A stretch of DNA of 64,000 nt from Sulfuritalea hydrogenivorans sk43H (GTDB lineage: Bacteria; Pseudomonadota; Gammaproteobacteria; Burkholderiales; Rhodocyclaceae). Of this stretch, positions 47,027-58,402 are shown one piece after another; position 1 is the stretch's first letter, and every line of letters begins with the position of its first letter. The notes below the pieces were generated by a model. That model was given only the letters and a program-made list of their open reading frames with translations. It was not told the origin of the DNA and did no database searches. The position numbers were made by a program, and so were the translations under genes. The stretch lies in contig NZ_AP012547.1 of NCBI RefSeq assembly GCF_000828635.1, forward strand, positions 3,534,001-3,598,000, written 5' to 3'.

Positions 47027-47662
47027 TCACGCCGGCACGGCGGCAAAAAGTTGCTGATAGGACGCTGCCCGCGCCTTGATGTCCATGGCGTCGAACAGGT
47101 CGCTGACCACGGCAATCATGTCGGCACCGGCGGCGATCACCTCCGGCGCATTGTCGAGCGTGATGCCGCCGATGGCGGCGATCGGCAAGCCGAAACGGCG
47201 GCGGGCCTCGCCCAGCATTTCGAGCGGAGCCCGCACCGCGGCGGGCTTGGTGCGGGAGGCAAACATGCTGCCGAAAGCCAGATAGTCGGCCCCGGCCTTC
47301 ACGGCCTCTTCGCCGCGCGCAAGTTCGTTGTAGCAGGACACGCCGAGGATCCGCTTCGGCCCCAGCGCATCGCGCGCGGCGGCCAGCGCGCCGCCCGGTG
47401 CATCGTCGCGTCCGATGTGGGCACCGTCGGCGCCGATTTCCACCGCCAGCCAGACGTCGTCGTTGATGATCAGCTTTGCCCCCGAGGCGCGACAGATGCG
47501 CAGCATTTCGGCGGCCTGCGCGCGGCGCAGGGCGCGCGGCGCGGCCTTGTTGCGGTACTGGACGAAAGGGGTGCCGCCATCGAGCGCCGCCTTTACCAGC
47601 GCCGACAGCCGCGGCAACAGCGGGTCATCAACGGTAACGGCGCACAAGCCCCGGATCATCAT
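47027..47662 (-). CDS. thiE: Thiamine-phosphate synthase
   Basis: 211 residues, TIM barrel. Joins the pyrimidine diphosphate and thiazole phosphate. Features: VQYRNKAAPR (QYR motif), LIINDDVWLAVEIGADGAHIGRDD, and PIAAIGGITLDNAPEVIAAGADMIAVVSDLF. Follows thiD by 30 bp, so the late thiamine steps are together; thiG and thiS are not in the window. Confidence 0.94.
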   Translation of the reverse strand: MMIRGLCAVTVDDPLLPRLSALVKAALDGGTPFVQYRNKAAPRALRRAQAAEMLRICRASGAKLIINDDVWLAVEIGADGAHIGRDDAPGGALAAARDALGPKRILGVSCYNELARGEEAVKAGADYLAFGSMFASRTKPAAVRAPLEMLGEARRRFGLPIAAIGGITLDNAPEVIAAGADMIAVVSDLFDAMDIKARAASYQQLFAAVPA

Positions 47663-47692
47663 CTGGATGCACTCCCTGAAAGCAGCAGGACA

Positions 47693-48553
47693 TCAGGCTT
47701 CATCGGCTTCGTCATCCCCTTCCCGCGACCAGAACAAACGGTCGGGGATGAATTGTCCCATGCCGGGGCGAAAACCGGCGGCCAGCGTGCGCCATGTGTA
47801 CTCCTGCGCCCCGATGACCGCCTCGGCCACATCCGCCCCGCTGGCGAAATGGGCGGCAATCGCCGACGCCAGCGTGCAGCCCGAGCCATGGTAGCTGCCG
47901 GGCAGGCGGTCCCAGCGGTCGCTGCGCACCGTGCCGTGGCTGCCGTACAGCGTGTTGATGACCTGCGGCGTGCCCTCGTGGGTGCCCGTGACCAGCACAT
48001 ACTCGCATCCGGCATCGATCAGGCGATGGGCGCATTCGGCGAGGCCGAGTTCGAGGCGGCTGTCTTCGCTCCCCTCGCCTATCTGCTGTGCAAGCCGCCT
48101 GGCTTCGAGGCTGTTGGGCGTCAGCAGCGTGGTCTGGGGCAGCAGCAGGCCGATCATGGCCTCGATCATTTCCTCGTCGGCAAACTGGTCGCCGCGCCCC
48201 GACGCCAGCACCGGATCGAGCACCACGGGAATGTCGGGATAGTCCGAGATCACCTCGGCAATCGCGGCGATGACTTCGACACTGCCCATCATGCCCAGCT
48301 TGAAGGCCGCCACCGGCATGTCCTCCAGCAGGGCGCGGGCCTGGTCGGCGACCCATTCGGCGTCGATCGGCAGCACACCCTCGACGCCGGCGGTGTCCTG
48401 CACGGTAATCGCCGTCACAACGGAAAGCGGGTGGCAACCGAGGCTGGCCAGCGTCAGGATGTCGGCCTGCAATCCCGCGCCGCCGGTAGGGTCGGAAGCG
48501 GCAAAGCTCAGGACAATGGGCGGAAACGGGTTGGCAAGAGAGGCGGCGGTCAT
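47693..48553 (-). CDS. thiD: Hydroxymethylpyrimidine/phosphomethylpyrimidine kinase
   Basis: 286 residues, ribokinase-like fold. Phosphorylates HMP and HMP-P for ThiE. SFAASDPTGGAGLQADI is the N-terminal signature, and VLDPVLASGRGDQ and GSGCTLASAIAAHFA (anion hole and catalytic Asp-region) follow. The ATG at 48553 is preferred; an upstream in-frame start adds nine residues outside the family. No TPP riboswitch core was seen upstream. Confidence 0.94.
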   Translation of the reverse strand: MTAASLANPFPPIVLSFAASDPTGGAGLQADILTLASLGCHPLSVVTAITVQDTAGVEGVLPIDAEWVADQARALLEDMPVAAFKLGMMGSVEVIAAIAEVISDYPDIPVVLDPVLASGRGDQFADEEMIEAMIGLLLPQTTLLTPNSLEARRLAQQIGEGSEDSRLELGLAECAHRLIDAGCEYVLVTGTHEGTPQVINTLYGSHGTVRSDRWDRLPGSYHGSGCTLASAIAAHFASGADVAEAVIGAQEYTWRTLAAGFRPGMGQFIPDRLFWSREGDDEADEA

Positions 48554-48909
48554 GAATATCCTGATCCGTCCCGGAAGCACGGAACGGCGGGCAGCTTGGG
48601 TTAATATCGTGCAATTCTATCCGAACGCATACCGCCCCCGCCCGCGGCACAGACGCGCGGCGGCTCGATGGGATGAAATACCGCCCGCTTGGACCAACCC
48701 TGAATGCGGCGGCCGCAAGGAAGATTTTGAAATGCTCGAAATCTAAGTATGATTAAGGATATAAAGCCTGGCCTCGGCAAAAAATAACGAACGGGGTGAC
48801 GGGGGGACATGGAAAGTACTCGCGAGGAGCGGGGCTTTCCGCGCTGGTTTTCTGTTCCAGCTCCGCCCGCGGTCGCCATGATTGAAGTCAGAATGCTGCA
48901 TGGAGTAAT
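48554..48909. other. Divergent intergenic region thiD-pilG
   Basis: 356 bases without a recognisable gene. It holds the promoters of thiD (minus) and pilG (plus). The rubredoxin gene often found here in betaproteobacteria is absent. An AT-rich tract at 48725-48790 stands out. No hairpin terminator or riboswitch was recognised. Confidence 0.6.
48727..48763 (+). promoter_or_regulatory. Candidate pilG operon promoter
   Basis: TTGAAA (48727-48732) and TATGAT (48748-48753) are 15 bases apart, slightly short. A second pair, TCGAAA and GATATA, is 16 bases apart. It lies about 150 bases before pilG in the only AT-rich part of the gap. Tentative. Confidence 0.35.
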
Positions 48910-49302
48910 GTGAGCGACACACCCCCGCTTTCCGGCATCAAGGTGATGGTGATCGATGATTCGAACACCATCCGCAAGACCGCGGAAATTTTCCTGCTGC
49001 AGGCCGGCGCCCAGGTGGTGCTGGCCGAGGACGGCTTCGATGCGCTGGCGAAGATCAACGATCACCAGCCCAACGTGGTTTTCTGCGACATCCTGATGCC
49101 GCGTCTCGACGGCTATCAAACCTGCGCGCTGATCAAGAAGAACGCAAAGTTTGCAGCCACCCCGGTGATCATGCTCTCCTCCAAGGATGGCCTGTTTGAC
49201 CGTGCGCGCGGGCGCATGGTCGGCTCCGACGAGTATCTGACCAAGCCTTTTACCAAAGACAGCCTGCTTAAAACCGTTGCCGCCCACGCCGCGCGGCCCT
49301 GA
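48910..49302 (+). CDS. pilG: Twitching motility response regulator PilG
   Basis: 130 residues, single REC domain. MVIDDSNTIRKTAEIFL carries the acidic pair, the phospho-Asp is in VVFCDILMPRLDGYQ, and the Lys in YLTKPF. First gene of the Chp cluster; it is phosphorylated by ChpA and promotes pilus extension in Pseudomonas. It starts with GTG after GGAG at a 4-base spacing. Confidence 0.93.
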   Translation: MSDTPPLSGIKVMVIDDSNTIRKTAEIFLLQAGAQVVLAEDGFDALAKINDHQPNVVFCDILMPRLDGYQTCALIKKNAKFAATPVIMLSSKDGLFDRARGRMVGSDEYLTKPFTKDSLLKTVAAHAARP

Positions 49303-49335
49303 CGTGTTTCCTTCTCTTATTAGCGAGTAGCCATC

Positions 49336-49701
49336 ATGCCCATCAAGACAGTTCTGATCATCGACGATTCCCCCACCGAACGCCACATCCTGACCCAGTT
49401 GCTGGTAGGCAGCGGCTACGAAGTCAGCACCGCCGAAAGCGGCGACGAAGGCATCGAGCGCGCCAAGCAGATCAAGCCCGACCTCATCCTGATGGACGTG
49501 GTGATGCCGGGCACCAACGGCTTCCAGGCCACCCGCGCGCTGTCGCGGGATGATGCGACCAAGGACATCCCGGTCATCATCTGCACCACCAAGGACCAGG
49601 AGACCGACAAGGTCTGGGGCATGCGCCAGGGCGCGCACGATTACGTCGTCAAACCGGTGGATGGCCAGGCTCTGCTGGCCAAGATCGCCGCGCTGGGATA
49701 A
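49336..49701 (+). CDS. pilH: Twitching motility response regulator PilH
   Basis: 121 residues, single REC domain: LIIDDSPTERHILTQLL, phospho-Asp in LILMDVVMPGTNGFQ, Lys in YVVKPV. In relatives it competes with PilG or acts as a phosphate sink and affects retraction. It lies 33 bp after pilG and 10 bp before pilI. Confidence 0.93.
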   Translation: MPIKTVLIIDDSPTERHILTQLLVGSGYEVSTAESGDEGIERAKQIKPDLILMDVVMPGTNGFQATRALSRDDATKDIPVIICTTKDQETDKVWGMRQGAHDYVVKPVDGQALLAKIAALG

Positions 49702-49711
49702 AGCGACCGAT

Positions 49712-50254
49712 ATGGCGAAGCGCATCAGTCTGCGCGAATTCCAGCAAGGCCTTTCCGAGCGCCTGGTCTCCGCACGACGCGGCGAAGGCGGCCAGGCCTT
49801 GCTGGGCGTCGAATCCGGCGCCGATGACCTGCCGGGCGGCAGCCACTGGCTGATCGACCTGGCCGACTCGGGCGAGGTGTCGCCTTTGCCGCAGCTCACG
49901 CCGGCGCCGCTGACCAAGCCGTGGTTCGCCGGCATCGCCAACATTCGCGGCGTGCTCTACAGCGTGGTGGACTTTTCCGCCTGGCGCGGCGGCGCGCCGA
50001 CGCCGATCAACGCGCAGTCACGGCTGTTGCTGGTCGGCGCGCGACACGGCATCAACAGCGCACTGCTGGTGCGTCGCGCGCTGGGACTGCGTCCGCAGTT
50101 GCAGATGCATGCGGCAGGCGAAGCCAGAGTCGGCGCCGGCGACACGGCGCCCTGGCTGGGCGGCCGCTTCAAGGATGCACAAGATGTCACCTGGACCCAG
50201 TTGCGCATCCCGGCACTGCTGGCCGACCCCAACTATCTCGATATCGCTCTCTGA
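49712..50254 (+). CDS. pilI: CheW-like adaptor PilI
   Basis: 180 residues, single CheW domain coupling the receptor PilJ to ChpA. WFAGIANIRGVLYSVVDFSAW is the conserved middle. A short dispersed repeat encodes residues about 138-146 (RVGAGDTA), in a surface loop between strands. The start MAKRISLREFQ is set by family length; the longer frame upstream overlaps pilH. Confidence 0.9.
   Translation: MAKRISLREFQQGLSERLVSARRGEGGQALLGVESGADDLPGGSHWLIDLADSGEVSPLPQLTPAPLTKPWFAGIANIRGVLYSVVDFSAWRGGAPTPINAQSRLLLVGARHGINSALLVRRALGLRPQLQMHAAGEARVGAGDTAPWLGGRFKDAQDVTWTQLRIPALLADPNYLDIAL
50125..50148 (+). repeat. Dispersed repeat, short form, inside pilI
   Basis: AGAGTCGGCGCCGGCG plus ACACGGC, gene direction; encodes RVGAGDTA. 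One base differs in the core. Confidence 0.65.
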
Positions 50255-50275
50255 GCGTTCCGGAAAGGACACTCC

Positions 50276-52312
50276 ATGGCCTTCAAGCTGCCCTTCACCT
50301 TGCCGAACTTCGACCGCCGCGGCAAGGATTCGCCCGAAGCCGCCGTAACCAGGGCGGCGCCCGAGGCCGACCGGCGCCGGAAAGGCTTGCCATTGATCGG
50401 CCAGCTCGATATCGAGACCCAGTTCCGCATCCTTGGCACGGTTTTCCTGATCAGCCTGCTGATCACCATCGCGGCAATCTTCATGCAGGGCCAGGCAACC
50501 ACCCGGGGCACCACCTACCTGTCCGTCGTCAGCCACATCTCGCCGCTGACCCAGCAGATTCCCAAGGCCACCCAGAATGCCATGCAGGGCCAGGCGGAAG
50601 GCTTCACCGAGCTGCGCGACGCACGCGACAACTTCAACAGGCTGATCGAGGGCCTGATCGAAGGCGGAGAAATCAGGGGCATCAAGGTCTCGGCCACCAG
50701 CCTGGAAACGCGCCCGGCGCTCGACACCTTGCGCGCGGCATGGGTCAAGCAGGACGAGATCATCAGTCAGTTGCTGGCACAGGAAACCCGCTTCACGGCA
50801 ATCGGGCGTCTTGCCAGGGAAGCGGTGCAGAATGGCGCGGGCATGAGCGCCGCGGCGGATGCCATCGGCGGCAAACTGCCCGGCCTGACGGAGCGGATCC
50901 TGCGAGCCTCCACCCACCTTGCCTGGGCACCGGGCTTCGACGAAGCGATGGCCGCACAACTGGCCAAGGACATCACGCTCGCTCAGGAACTGGCCCCCGC
51001 CGATACCCAGCTGGCCAAAAGCCTGAAGGCCATGCAGCCGGCGGTGCCCGTGCTGTCCGGCAACCTCAAACCCCTGTCGAGCGCCCGCACGGCAAGCGTC
51101 GCCCTGGTTTCCGGTTCGCGCAAAATCGCTGAAAATACCGCGGACCTGGTCAAGGCTTACGAGAACGAAATCACCGAGCAGAGCGCCACCTCCTTCTCGG
51201 CCGCCATCTTCGGCTCGCTGGCCCTGGTGATGCTGGTGCTGATGGTGAAAGCCTTCAACGACGAAGGCATGCGCCGCAGCGACGAAGCCGACCACCAGCG
51301 CCGCCTCGCGGAATCCGCCAAGGATGCGACGCAGGGCGCCATTTTGCGTCTGATGAACGAAATGGGCGACCTGGCCGACGGTGACCTGACCATCCGCGCC
51401 ACCGTGTCAGAGGACATCACCGGCGCCATTGCCGACTCGGTGAACTACACGGTTGAAGAACTCGCCGTGCTGGTACGACGCATCAACGACGCGGCCGAAC
51501 GCGTGACCCGCGCCTCCAGCGCCGCGCAAAGCACCTCCAACGATCTGCTCGCGGCCACCCAGGTACAGTCGGACCAGATCCAGAACGCCAACGCCGTGGT
51601 TCTTGAAATGGCCAACTCGATGAAGACCGTGTCGTCCTCGGCGCTGGAATCGGCCCGCGTGGCGCGCGCCTCGCTTGAAGCCGCGCAGAAGGGCGCCGCG
51701 GCCGTGTCGAACTCGATCTCGGGCATGAATGAAATCCGCACCCAGATCCAGGAAACCTCGAAGCGGATCAAACGCCTGGGCGAATCCTCGCAGGAGATCG
51801 GCGAAATCGTGGAACTGATTTCCGACATTACGGAACAGACCAACGTGCTGGCCTTGAACGCCGCCATCCAGGCCGCCTCGGCCGGCGAGGCGGGACGGGG
51901 CTTCTCGGTGGTTGCGGAAGAAGTGCAGCGACTGGCCGAACGCTCCGGCGAGGCGACCAAGCAGATTGCCGCCATCGTCAAGACGATTCAGACCGACACC
52001 CACGACGCCGTGGCCGCCATGGAATATTCGACGCAGGGCGTGGTCGAAGGAGCCAAGCTGTCGGACGCCGCCGGTCAGGCGCTGAACGAAATCTCAAGCG
52101 TGTCGCAGGATCTTGCCCGGCTGATTCAGGCGATCTCCAGCGACACCCAGGCCCAGGCCGACATCGCTACCCAGGTGGCGGACTCGATGCAGAGCATTCT
52201 GCGAATTACCGGCCAGACCACCACCAGCACCAAGGAAACCGCCGTATCGATTGGCGAGCTTACCGAGCTCGCCGTCGAACTGAAGGGCTCGGTCTCGGGC
52301 TTCAAGGTGTGA
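50276..52312 (+). CDS. pilJ: Methyl-accepting chemotaxis protein PilJ
   Basis: 678 residues. A first membrane helix (about residues 45-65), a PilJ-type periplasmic domain and a second helix (about 305-325) are followed by a HAMP-like region and a signalling domain. The cytoplasmic tip is [48 protein letters not shown]. It reports to ChpA via PilI and senses surface contact or pilus state in relatives. It follows pilI by 21 bp. Confidence 0.92.
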   Translation: MAFKLPFTLPNFDRRGKDSPEAAVTRAAPEADRRRKGLPLIGQLDIETQFRILGTVFLISLLITIAAIFMQGQATTRGTTYLSVVSHISPLTQQIPKATQNAMQGQAEGFTELRDARDNFNRLIEGLIEGGEIRGIKVSATSLETRPALDTLRAAWVKQDEIISQLLAQETRFTAIGRLAREAVQNGAGMSAAADAIGGKLPGLTERILRASTHLAWAPGFDEAMAAQLAKDITLAQELAPADTQLAKSLKAMQPAVPVLSGNLKPLSSARTASVALVSGSRKIAENTADLVKAYENEITEQSATSFSAAIFGSLALVMLVLMVKAFNDEGMRRSDEADHQRRLAESAKDATQGAILRLMNEMGDLADGDLTIRATVSEDITGAIADSVNYTVEELAVLVRRINDAAERVTRASSAAQSTSNDLLAATQVQSDQIQNANAVVLEMANSMKTVSSSALESARVARASLEAAQKGAAAVSNSISGMNEIRTQIQETSKRIKRLGESSQEIGEIVELISDITEQTNVLALNAAIQAASAGEAGRGFSVVAEEVQRLAERSGEATKQIAAIVKTIQTDTHDAVAAMEYSTQGVVEGAKLSDAAGQALNEISSVSQDLARLIQAISSDTQAQADIATQVADSMQSILRITGQTTTSTKETAVSIGELTELAVELKGSVSGFKV

Positions 52313-52352
52313 AGAGAGCCTCCCGCAATCATCGCGTGCTGAACGGTTTTTC

Positions 52353-55300
52353 ATGAGCATGGATCTCGACATCGGTCCGCTGTCCTGGGTCAAGGGTGAA
52401 ATCGACCTTGCGCTGGAACGCGCCGGGCATGACCTTTCCGCCCATGCCACCGATCCCTCGGGAGACGGCCTGAAGAAGGCGCGCGCCAGCATGCACCAGG
52501 CGCATGGCGCACTGGCCATTGTCGGCCTTGACGGCATCACAGAATTTGCCGACGCGATCGAGAAATTGCTGGCCGCGCTGGCCGACGATACGACGCCGGA
52601 TGCCGGCGCCGCCGTGACCGCGGCGCAAAGCGGCTTTACCGCGTTGCGCGGCTATCTCGACGACCTGATGGCCGGCCACCCCAACCAGCCGCTGAAGCTT
52701 TTTGTGCCTTATCGCGCCATGGTCGTGGCGCGCGGCCAACCGGCGCCGGGGCCGGCCGAACTGTTCTTCCCCGATCTCACCCAGCGGCCGCCGAAACGCG
52801 AAAGGGAACCCGCCCCGCTCGCCGCCGAAGCCCTTGCGGCGCGCCTCAAGGCGGCGCGCCTGGGCTTCGAGCGCGGCCTGCTGAAGTGGATCAAGAGCGA
52901 TCCCAAGGGCATCGCCGAGATGAAGGTCTCGGTCGCCATGATCGAAATGACGCGTGGCACGCCGGCGGCACGCGCCTACTGGTGGATCGCGCTGGGTGTG
53001 CTCGATGCACTGGCGGCCGACGGCCTGCCCGACGCAACGGACGCAAAACGCTTCGCCATGCGCCTCGGTGCGCAGATCAAGAAACTGGCCGAGGGCAAGG
53101 CCGAAGCCGACGAACAGCACATGCGCGAGGCGCTGTACCTCGCCGCCTGCGCCACGGCGGGTGGCGAAGCACTGGCCATCGTGCGCGCCGCCTACCGCCT
53201 GGAAGGCATGGTGCCGACCGCGACGCCCTCGGAGACCGAAAGGCTGCTGCCGCACATTCGTCGCTTGCGCGAGTTGCTGGCGGCCGCCAAGGAAGACTGG
53301 AACCGCCTGTGCGCCGGCACCGCCGCCGCGCTGCCGCCCTTCCATGAGCATGCGGCGAAGATCGCCGAAGAGGGCGCCGCCACCGGTCAGACGGACTACG
53401 CGCGCTTGAGCGCCGCGATTCTCGAACAGGCTGACCAGTTGCGCCGCGACCCGACCCGACACAACGAAAGCATGGCGCTGGAGATGGCCACGGCACTGCT
53501 GCTGGCCGAATCCGTCCTGGAAAACTTCCAGACGCTCGACGCAGACTTCGCGCACTCCGCGGACGCCGTCGTCAGCCGCCTCGCCGCGCTGGGTCGCGGC
53601 GAAGAACTCGGCATGCTGGAACTGCCGCATCTGGACGCCATGTCGCGCCGCGCGCAGGAACGCCTGCTGCTCGAATCGGTGGCGCGCGAAATCCGTTCCA
53701 ATCTCGGCACCATCGAACAGACGCTGGATGCCTTCTTCCGCGATCCCTCGCGCCAGGCCACCCTGGCCGCGCTCAAACAGCCCATTCGCCAGATTCAGGG
53801 CGCGCTTCTGGTGCTCGGCCAGGATCGGGCCAACACCATCCTCGGCGAATGCGCGAACGCCATCGAGCGTTTCGCAGAGCCCGGATTCGCGGCACGGGCC
53901 GGCGATTTCGAAGACGTGGCGAAGAAGCTTTCGGCACTGGGCTTCTTCGTCACGCAGTTGCAAGGCGGCGCAGCCGACATTGACGCCATCCTTGAACCAC
54001 CGCCCGTCGCCCATCCGGTCCGCGAGGAAGCCGAAGCCGTTGTGGTGCCGGCGTTGGCGCCGCCCGAAGAACTCGCTGCCCCGATTCAGGTGGCAGAGCC
54101 CGCTGCCGACGAAGCGCCGGTAGCCGAAGAGGCGCTGCCCGACTTCGAAGTCGAAGGTTTCGAAGCCGCGCCGGAACCTGCGCCGGCACCTCCTGCGCCG
54201 GCAGCGCCCGTCGAAGCCCCTGCCCCATCGGCCGAAGCCTCGCGCCTGGTGGATGCCAGCGAGGAAGAACTCGACGCGGAACTGCTCTCGATATTCCTCG
54301 AAGAAGCCAACGAGGTGCTGGCCACCATCAACGAGCATCTGCCCGTGGTCCGTGCCACGCCCGGCAACCAGGAGGCACTGGTCACACTGCGCCGCAGCTT
54401 CCATACCCTGAAGGGCAGCGGCCGCATGGTTGGCCTGACCGATCTGGGTGAAGCCGCCTGGGCCGTGGAACAGGTCATGAACGGCTGGCTGCACGAGACA
54501 CGTCCGGCCACGCCCGCCCTGCTGGAAACGCTGGATCTCGCCGCCGGCATTTTCAAGCAATGGGTCATGCAACTCGAAGCCGGCGGCGGCAGCCATTTCG
54601 ACGCTGCCGAACTGATCCACCGCTGCAATATCCTGGGCGGTGCCGAAGATGTCGAAGCCGAAACCGCCGTAGCGCCAGCGCCGACTGTCGAGGAAATCGC
54701 CCCCGAGGAAGAGGCCGCGGCCGAAATGGCGGCAGCCGAAGAGCCAGCAGCGCCGACACCCTCTATCGAAGAAGCTGCGCCCGAAGAAGAAATCGCGCTC
54801 GAAATTGCCGCACCCGAAGAAATCGCCGCGCCGATTCCGCCGGTCGAGGAAGCTGCGCCCGTCGAAGAAATCGCGGTCGAGGAAGTCGCGGCAGAGCAGG
54901 TTCCGACTGTCGAAGAAGTCTTCGCGGAAGAAATCGCCGTACCGCCAGCGCCGACTATTGAAGAGGCCGCACCCGAAGAAGTCGTGCTCGAAGAGGCCGC
55001 GCCCGTAGAAGCCGTGCCGGAGGAAATCGTACCCGAGCCCGCGCCCACGGCCGAAGTCGTCTCCTTCCCCGCGCCCCCGCCAATCCGCGTCGGCGACGTC
55101 GAGGTGTCCCCGACGCTCTACAACCTTTATCTCGACGAGACGCGCGAACACATCGCCACGCTGCAGGCCAATCTTGGCCTTGAAGTGGTGCCCGACAATG
55201 ACGTCATCCGCGCCGCCCACACCACGGCCAGCATTTCGGCCGCGGTCGGCATGATGCCGATTTCGGCTCTCGCCCGTGCGCTGGAAGATGCGCTGGTGCG

Positions 55301-57890
55301 CCTGTCGCTGGTCGAGGCAAGCCCGACCGATTCCCAACGTTTCATTTTCGCCCGCTGCGCCGGCGCCCTCGAAGGCATGCTGGGTGCCGTCGCCGAGCGC
55401 CGCATGCCCGGCGAGGAAGCGGCGCTCGCCACCGAACTGAACGCGATGACGCCGGTCGATGCCACCTCGTTCGAACCGTCGGCCGAATCCGTCGCCGAGC
55501 CATCCGCCGAGGAGCCTGTCGAACCGGCCGTGCCGGAAATCACCCTGACGGCAGCCGAGCGCCGCGCCGCGCGGATCGAGGACGAAATCGACCCGCAGGT
55601 GTTGCCGCTGTTCCTCGAAGAAAGCGTCGACCTGATGCGCGAGATCGGCGAGGGGCTGCGCAACTGGCGTGCCGCTCCGACCGATTCCGAGATCTCGCGC
55701 ATGCTCCAGCGCGCGCTGCATACGCTCAAGGGCAGTGCCCGGATGGCTGGCGCCATGGGCTGCGGCGAACTGCTGCATTCGATGGAAGACCGCATCGAGC
55801 AGGCGACCGCGATGAAGTCGGTGCAGCCGGCCACCATCGACGGACTGGAAACTTCCTACGACCGTGCCGCGATGCTGATCGAGCATCTGCGCAATCCCGA
55901 AGCCGCCCGGCCGGAAGCGGAAGAGCCGGCGCATCCTGCCGCGGGCGCCGTCGTCGAATCGGCGGCACCCGAAGCGCCGCAAACCGAACGCGGAACGGCA
56001 GTCGCAGCGGAGGCGCATGCCCCCGCCGCGGCCCACCCCGCCCACGCCCCCGCCTTCGTGCCCGCGCCGCAGGTGCATCTGCGGGTACGTGCGGACCTGG
56101 TCGACCAGTTGGTGAATGAGGCCGGCGAAGTCGCCATTGCCCGCGGCCGGATCGAGGGCGAAATGCTGGCGCTGAAGGCCTCGCTGCTCGAACTCACGGA
56201 AAACGTCATTCGCCTGCGCAAGCAGTTGCGCGAAGTCGAAATCCAGGCCGAATCGCAGATGCAGTCGCAGCAGGCACTGGCCACCGAACGCGCGCAGGAG
56301 TTCGACCCGCTCGAATTCGACCGCTTCACCCGCTTCCAGGAAGTGACGCGGATGATGGCCGAGAGCGTGAACGACGTCGCCACCGTGCAGCAGAACCTGC
56401 TGCGCAACCTCGACCACGCCAACGCCGCCGTCGCCGCACAGGCGCGCCTTTCCCGCGAACTGTCGCAGCGCATGATGGGCGTGCGCATGGTGCCCTTCGA
56501 GAGCCTGGCCGAGCGCCTGCATCGCGTGGTGCGCCAGGCCGCCAAGGACTCCGGCAAGCGCGCCAACCTCGACATCCGCCACGGCCAGACTGAAATCGAC
56601 CGCTCGGTGCTGGACAAGATGGCCGGCCCGCTCGAGCACCTGCTGCGCAACAGCGTCGCCCACGGCCTGGAAGAAAGCGCCGCGCGCGCCGCCGCCGGCA
56701 AGGAACCGATCGGCCAGATTTCCCTCTCGCTGGCGCAGGAGGGCAACGAAATCGTGGTGTCCATCGCCGACGACGGCGCCGGCCTCAACTTCCCGCGCAT
56801 TCGCCAGCGCGCCATCGAAAACGGCCTGATCACAGCGGACGCCGAAACCGACGAAGCAACCCTGACGCAGCTGATCTTCCAGCCCGGCTTCTCCACCGCC
56901 AGCGAGCTCACGGCGCTCGCCGGACGCGGCGTCGGCATGGACGTGGTGAAGAGCGAGACCGCCAGCCTCGGCGGCCGCATCGAGGTCGCCACCGTCACCG
57001 GCAAGGGCTCCACCTTCCGCATCTACCTGCCGCTGACCCTGGCCGTAACGCAAGCGGTGCTGGTCACCGCCGGCAACCGGATCTACGCCATTCCGTCATC
57101 CATGATCGAGCAGGCCACCGCCCACAAGCCCGACGCCGCGGCGCAGATACGCAGCACAGGCGGTACCGAGTGGCTGGGAAATCGTTATCCCTACCATTAT
57201 CTCCCGGTACTGCTCGGCGAAAAGGGAGCCACGCCGCCACCGGCACGGCGGCACTGGATCCTGCTGGTCAAGGGCGGAACCGAACGCGTCGCGCTCGAAG
57301 TCGACAGCCTTAGCGGCAACCAGGAAGTCGTGGTCAAGGCCGTCGGGCCGCAGCTCGCCCGCGTGCCCGGCCTGGCGGGCGCCACCGTGCTGGGCAATGG
57401 CGAGGTGGCGCTGATTCTGAACCCGGTCGGCCTGGCGGCGCGTGCCGTCGAACGCGCCAATGTCCCGGTCGAGGTCGCGCCCGCGCCGACCGAAACCCAG
57501 ATCGTCCAGGCAGCCACGGCGGCCTCGGTGATGGTGGTCGACGATTCGCTCACCGTACGCAAGATCAGCGGACGCCTGCTCGCGCGCCACGGCTATCACG
57601 TGCTGACGGCCAAGGACGGCGTGGATGCGCTGGAGCAGCTTGGCGAAGTGATGCCCGATGTCATGCTGCTGGACATCGAAATGCCGCGCATGGACGGCTT
57701 CGATCTGGCGCGCAACATCCGCGCCGACAATCGCCTGAAGCATATTCCGATCATCATGATCACCTCGCGCACCGCCGACAAGCACCGCCAGCATGCGGCG
57801 GAAATCGGCGTCAATCACTATCTGGGCAAGCCCTACGACGAAGAAGAACTGCTGGGCTGCATACGCGAGTGCATCGACCAGAAACAGTGA
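52353..57890 (+). CDS. chpA: Hybrid sensor kinase ChpA (CheA-like, multiple Hpt, C-terminal REC)
   Basis: 1845 residues. An N-terminal Hpt-like domain (HQAH at residues 48-51) is followed by two canonical Hpt domains, [10 protein letters not shown] (His 684) and [10 protein letters not shown] (His 1123). Between them lies a degenerate one, [13 protein letters not shown] (His 956). A CheA dimerisation/ATPase core follows (N-box [12 protein letters not shown], then [11 protein letters not shown]), a CheW-like domain, and a C-terminal REC (phospho-Asp D1774 in [12 protein letters not shown]). Acidic Glu/Ala/Pro linkers cover about residues 768-910, where two short dispersed repeats encode AVAPAPT and AVPPAPT. 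It phosphorylates PilG/PilH to control twitching. PilK and ChpB methylation genes are absent downstream. Confidence 0.93.
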   Translation: MSMDLDIGPLSWVKGEIDLALERAGHDLSAHATDPSGDGLKKARASMHQAHGALAIVGLDGITEFADAIEKLLAALADDTTPDAGAAVTAAQSGFTALRGYLDDLMAGHPNQPLKLFVPYRAMVVARGQPAPGPAELFFPDLTQRPPKREREPAPLAAEALAARLKAARLGFERGLLKWIKSDPKGIAEMKVSVAMIEMTRGTPAARAYWWIALGVLDALAADGLPDATDAKRFAMRLGAQIKKLAEGKAEADEQHMREALYLAACATAGGEALAIVRAAYRLEGMVPTATPSETERLLPHIRRLRELLAAAKEDWNRLCAGTAAALPPFHEHAAKIAEEGAATGQTDYARLSAAILEQADQLRRDPTRHNESMALEMATALLLAESVLENFQTLDADFAHSADAVVSRLAALGRGEELGMLELPHLDAMSRRAQERLLLESVAREIRSNLGTIEQTLDAFFRDPSRQATLAALKQPIRQIQGALLVLGQDRANTILGECANAIERFAEPGFAARAGDFEDVAKKLSALGFFVTQLQGGAADIDAILEPPPVAHPVREEAEAVVVPALAPPEELAAPIQVAEPAADEAPVAEEALPDFEVEGFEAAPEPAPAPPAPAAPVEAPAPSAEASRLVDASEEELDAELLSIFLEEANEVLATINEHLPVVRATPGNQEALVTLRRSFHTLKGSGRMVGLTDLGEAAWAVEQVMNGWLHETRPATPALLETLDLAAGIFKQWVMQLEAGGGSHFDAAELIHRCNILGGAEDVEAETAVAPAPTVEEIAPEEEAAAEMAAAEEPAAPTPSIEEAAPEEEIALEIAAPEEIAAPIPPVEEAAPVEEIAVEEVAAEQVPTVEEVFAEEIAVPPAPTIEEAAPEEVVLEEAAPVEAVPEEIVPEPAPTAEVVSFPAPPPIRVGDVEVSPTLYNLYLDETREHIATLQANLGLEVVPDNDVIRAAHTTASISAAVGMMPISALARALEDALVRLSLVEASPTDSQRFIFARCAGALEGMLGAVAERRMPGEEAALATELNAMTPVDATSFEPSAESVAEPSAEEPVEPAVPEITLTAAERRAARIEDEIDPQVLPLFLEESVDLMREIGEGLRNWRAAPTDSEISRMLQRALHTLKGSARMAGAMGCGELLHSMEDRIEQATAMKSVQPATIDGLETSYDRAAMLIEHLRNPEAARPEAEEPAHPAAGAVVESAAPEAPQTERGTAVAAEAHAPAAAHPAHAPAFVPAPQVHLRVRADLVDQLVNEAGEVAIARGRIEGEMLALKASLLELTENVIRLRKQLREVEIQAESQMQSQQALATERAQEFDPLEFDRFTRFQEVTRMMAESVNDVATVQQNLLRNLDHANAAVAAQARLSRELSQRMMGVRMVPFESLAERLHRVVRQAAKDSGKRANLDIRHGQTEIDRSVLDKMAGPLEHLLRNSVAHGLEESAARAAAGKEPIGQISLSLAQEGNEIVVSIADDGAGLNFPRIRQRAIENGLITADAETDEATLTQLIFQPGFSTASELTALAGRGVGMDVVKSETASLGGRIEVATVTGKGSTFRIYLPLTLAVTQAVLVTAGNRIYAIPSSMIEQATAHKPDAAAQIRSTGGTEWLGNRYPYHYLPVLLGEKGATPPPARRHWILLVKGGTERVALEVDSLSGNQEVVVKAVGPQLARVPGLAGATVLGNGEVALILNPVGLAARAVERANVPVEVAPAPTETQIVQAATAASVMVVDDSLTVRKISGRLLARHGYHVLTAKDGVDALEQLGEVMPDVMLLDIEMPRMDGFDLARNIRADNRLKHIPIIMITSRTADKHRQHAAEIGVNHYLGKPYDEEELLGCIRECIDQKQ
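54666..54689 (-). repeat. Dispersed repeat, short form, chpA linker copy 1
   Basis: GCCGTAGCGCCAGCG plus CCGACTGTC on the plus strand, antisense to the consensus; encodes AVAPAPT. Confidence 0.75.
54936..54957 (-). repeat. Dispersed repeat, short form, chpA linker copy 2
   Basis: GCCGTACCGCCAGCG plus CCGACTA, 270 bases after copy 1 and in the same frame; encodes AVPPAPT. Confidence 0.75.
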
Positions 57891-57904
57891 CCGCCGGACC
57901 CATC

Positions 57905-58390
57905 ATGACCCAGACCGCAAGCGCACGCCCCTTCAAGGTACTCGGCATCCAGCAGATCGCCATCGGCGGCCCCTCCAAGGACCGCCTGAGGAAGCTCTGG
58001 GTCGAGATGTTCGGCCTGGCGGTGACGGGCAACTTCGTCAGCGAGCGCGAGAACGTGGATGAAGACATCACCGCCATGGGCAGCGGCCCGTTCAAGGTGG
58101 AAGTCGATCTGATGCAGCCGCTCGATCCGGCGAAGAAGCCTGCCGTGCACGAACCGCCGCTCAATCACGTCGGGCTCTGGATCGACGATCTGCCGGCCGC
58201 CGTGGAATGGCTCACGGCGCAAGGCGTGCGCTTCGCGCCGGGCGGCATTCGCAAGGGCGCCGCCGGCTACGACATCACTTTCCTCCATCCCAAGGCCAAC
58301 GAGCAGTTCCCGATTGCCGGAGAAGGCGTGCTGATCGAACTGGTGCAGGCGCCGCCGGAAGTGACGGCAGCCTTTGCGCGATTCGCCTGA
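57905..58390 (+). CDS. VOC (glyoxalase/bleomycin resistance) family protein
   Basis: 161 residues with two beta-alpha-beta-beta-beta modules. Metal-site candidates are Gln in GIQQIAIGG, His in NHVGLWIDD and Glu in LIELVQAP. It resembles lactoylglutathione lyase or methylmalonyl-CoA epimerase relatives; which reaction is not clear. It starts 14 bp after chpA with MTQTASARP; an earlier in-frame ATG lies inside chpA. Confidence 0.75.
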   Translation: MTQTASARPFKVLGIQQIAIGGPSKDRLRKLWVEMFGLAVTGNFVSERENVDEDITAMGSGPFKVEVDLMQPLDPAKKPAVHEPPLNHVGLWIDDLPAAVEWLTAQGVRFAPGGIRKGAAGYDITFLHPKANEQFPIAGEGVLIELVQAPPEVTAAFARFA

Positions 58391-58402
58391 TCGCGCCGAC
58401 GG

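Noticed and set aside
48554-48909. Looked for a rubredoxin gene upstream of pilG
   Set aside because: No CxxCG pair or rubredoxin-sized frame exists in the gap.
48601-49944. Minus-strand frame spanning the pilG-pilH genes
   Set aside because: Shadow of the two response regulators; no motif or ribosome site.
52329-57053. A 1574-codon open frame on the minus strand opposite chpA
   Set aside because: It mirrors the chpA codon pattern of GC-rich DNA, is rich in Arg/Gly/His without domains, and chpA has clear motifs throughout.
57470-57495. Possible further repeat copy in chpA encoding VAPAPTE
   Set aside because: Only about 12 of 17 core bases match; it may be an old copy, but Pro/Ala linkers can give this by chance.
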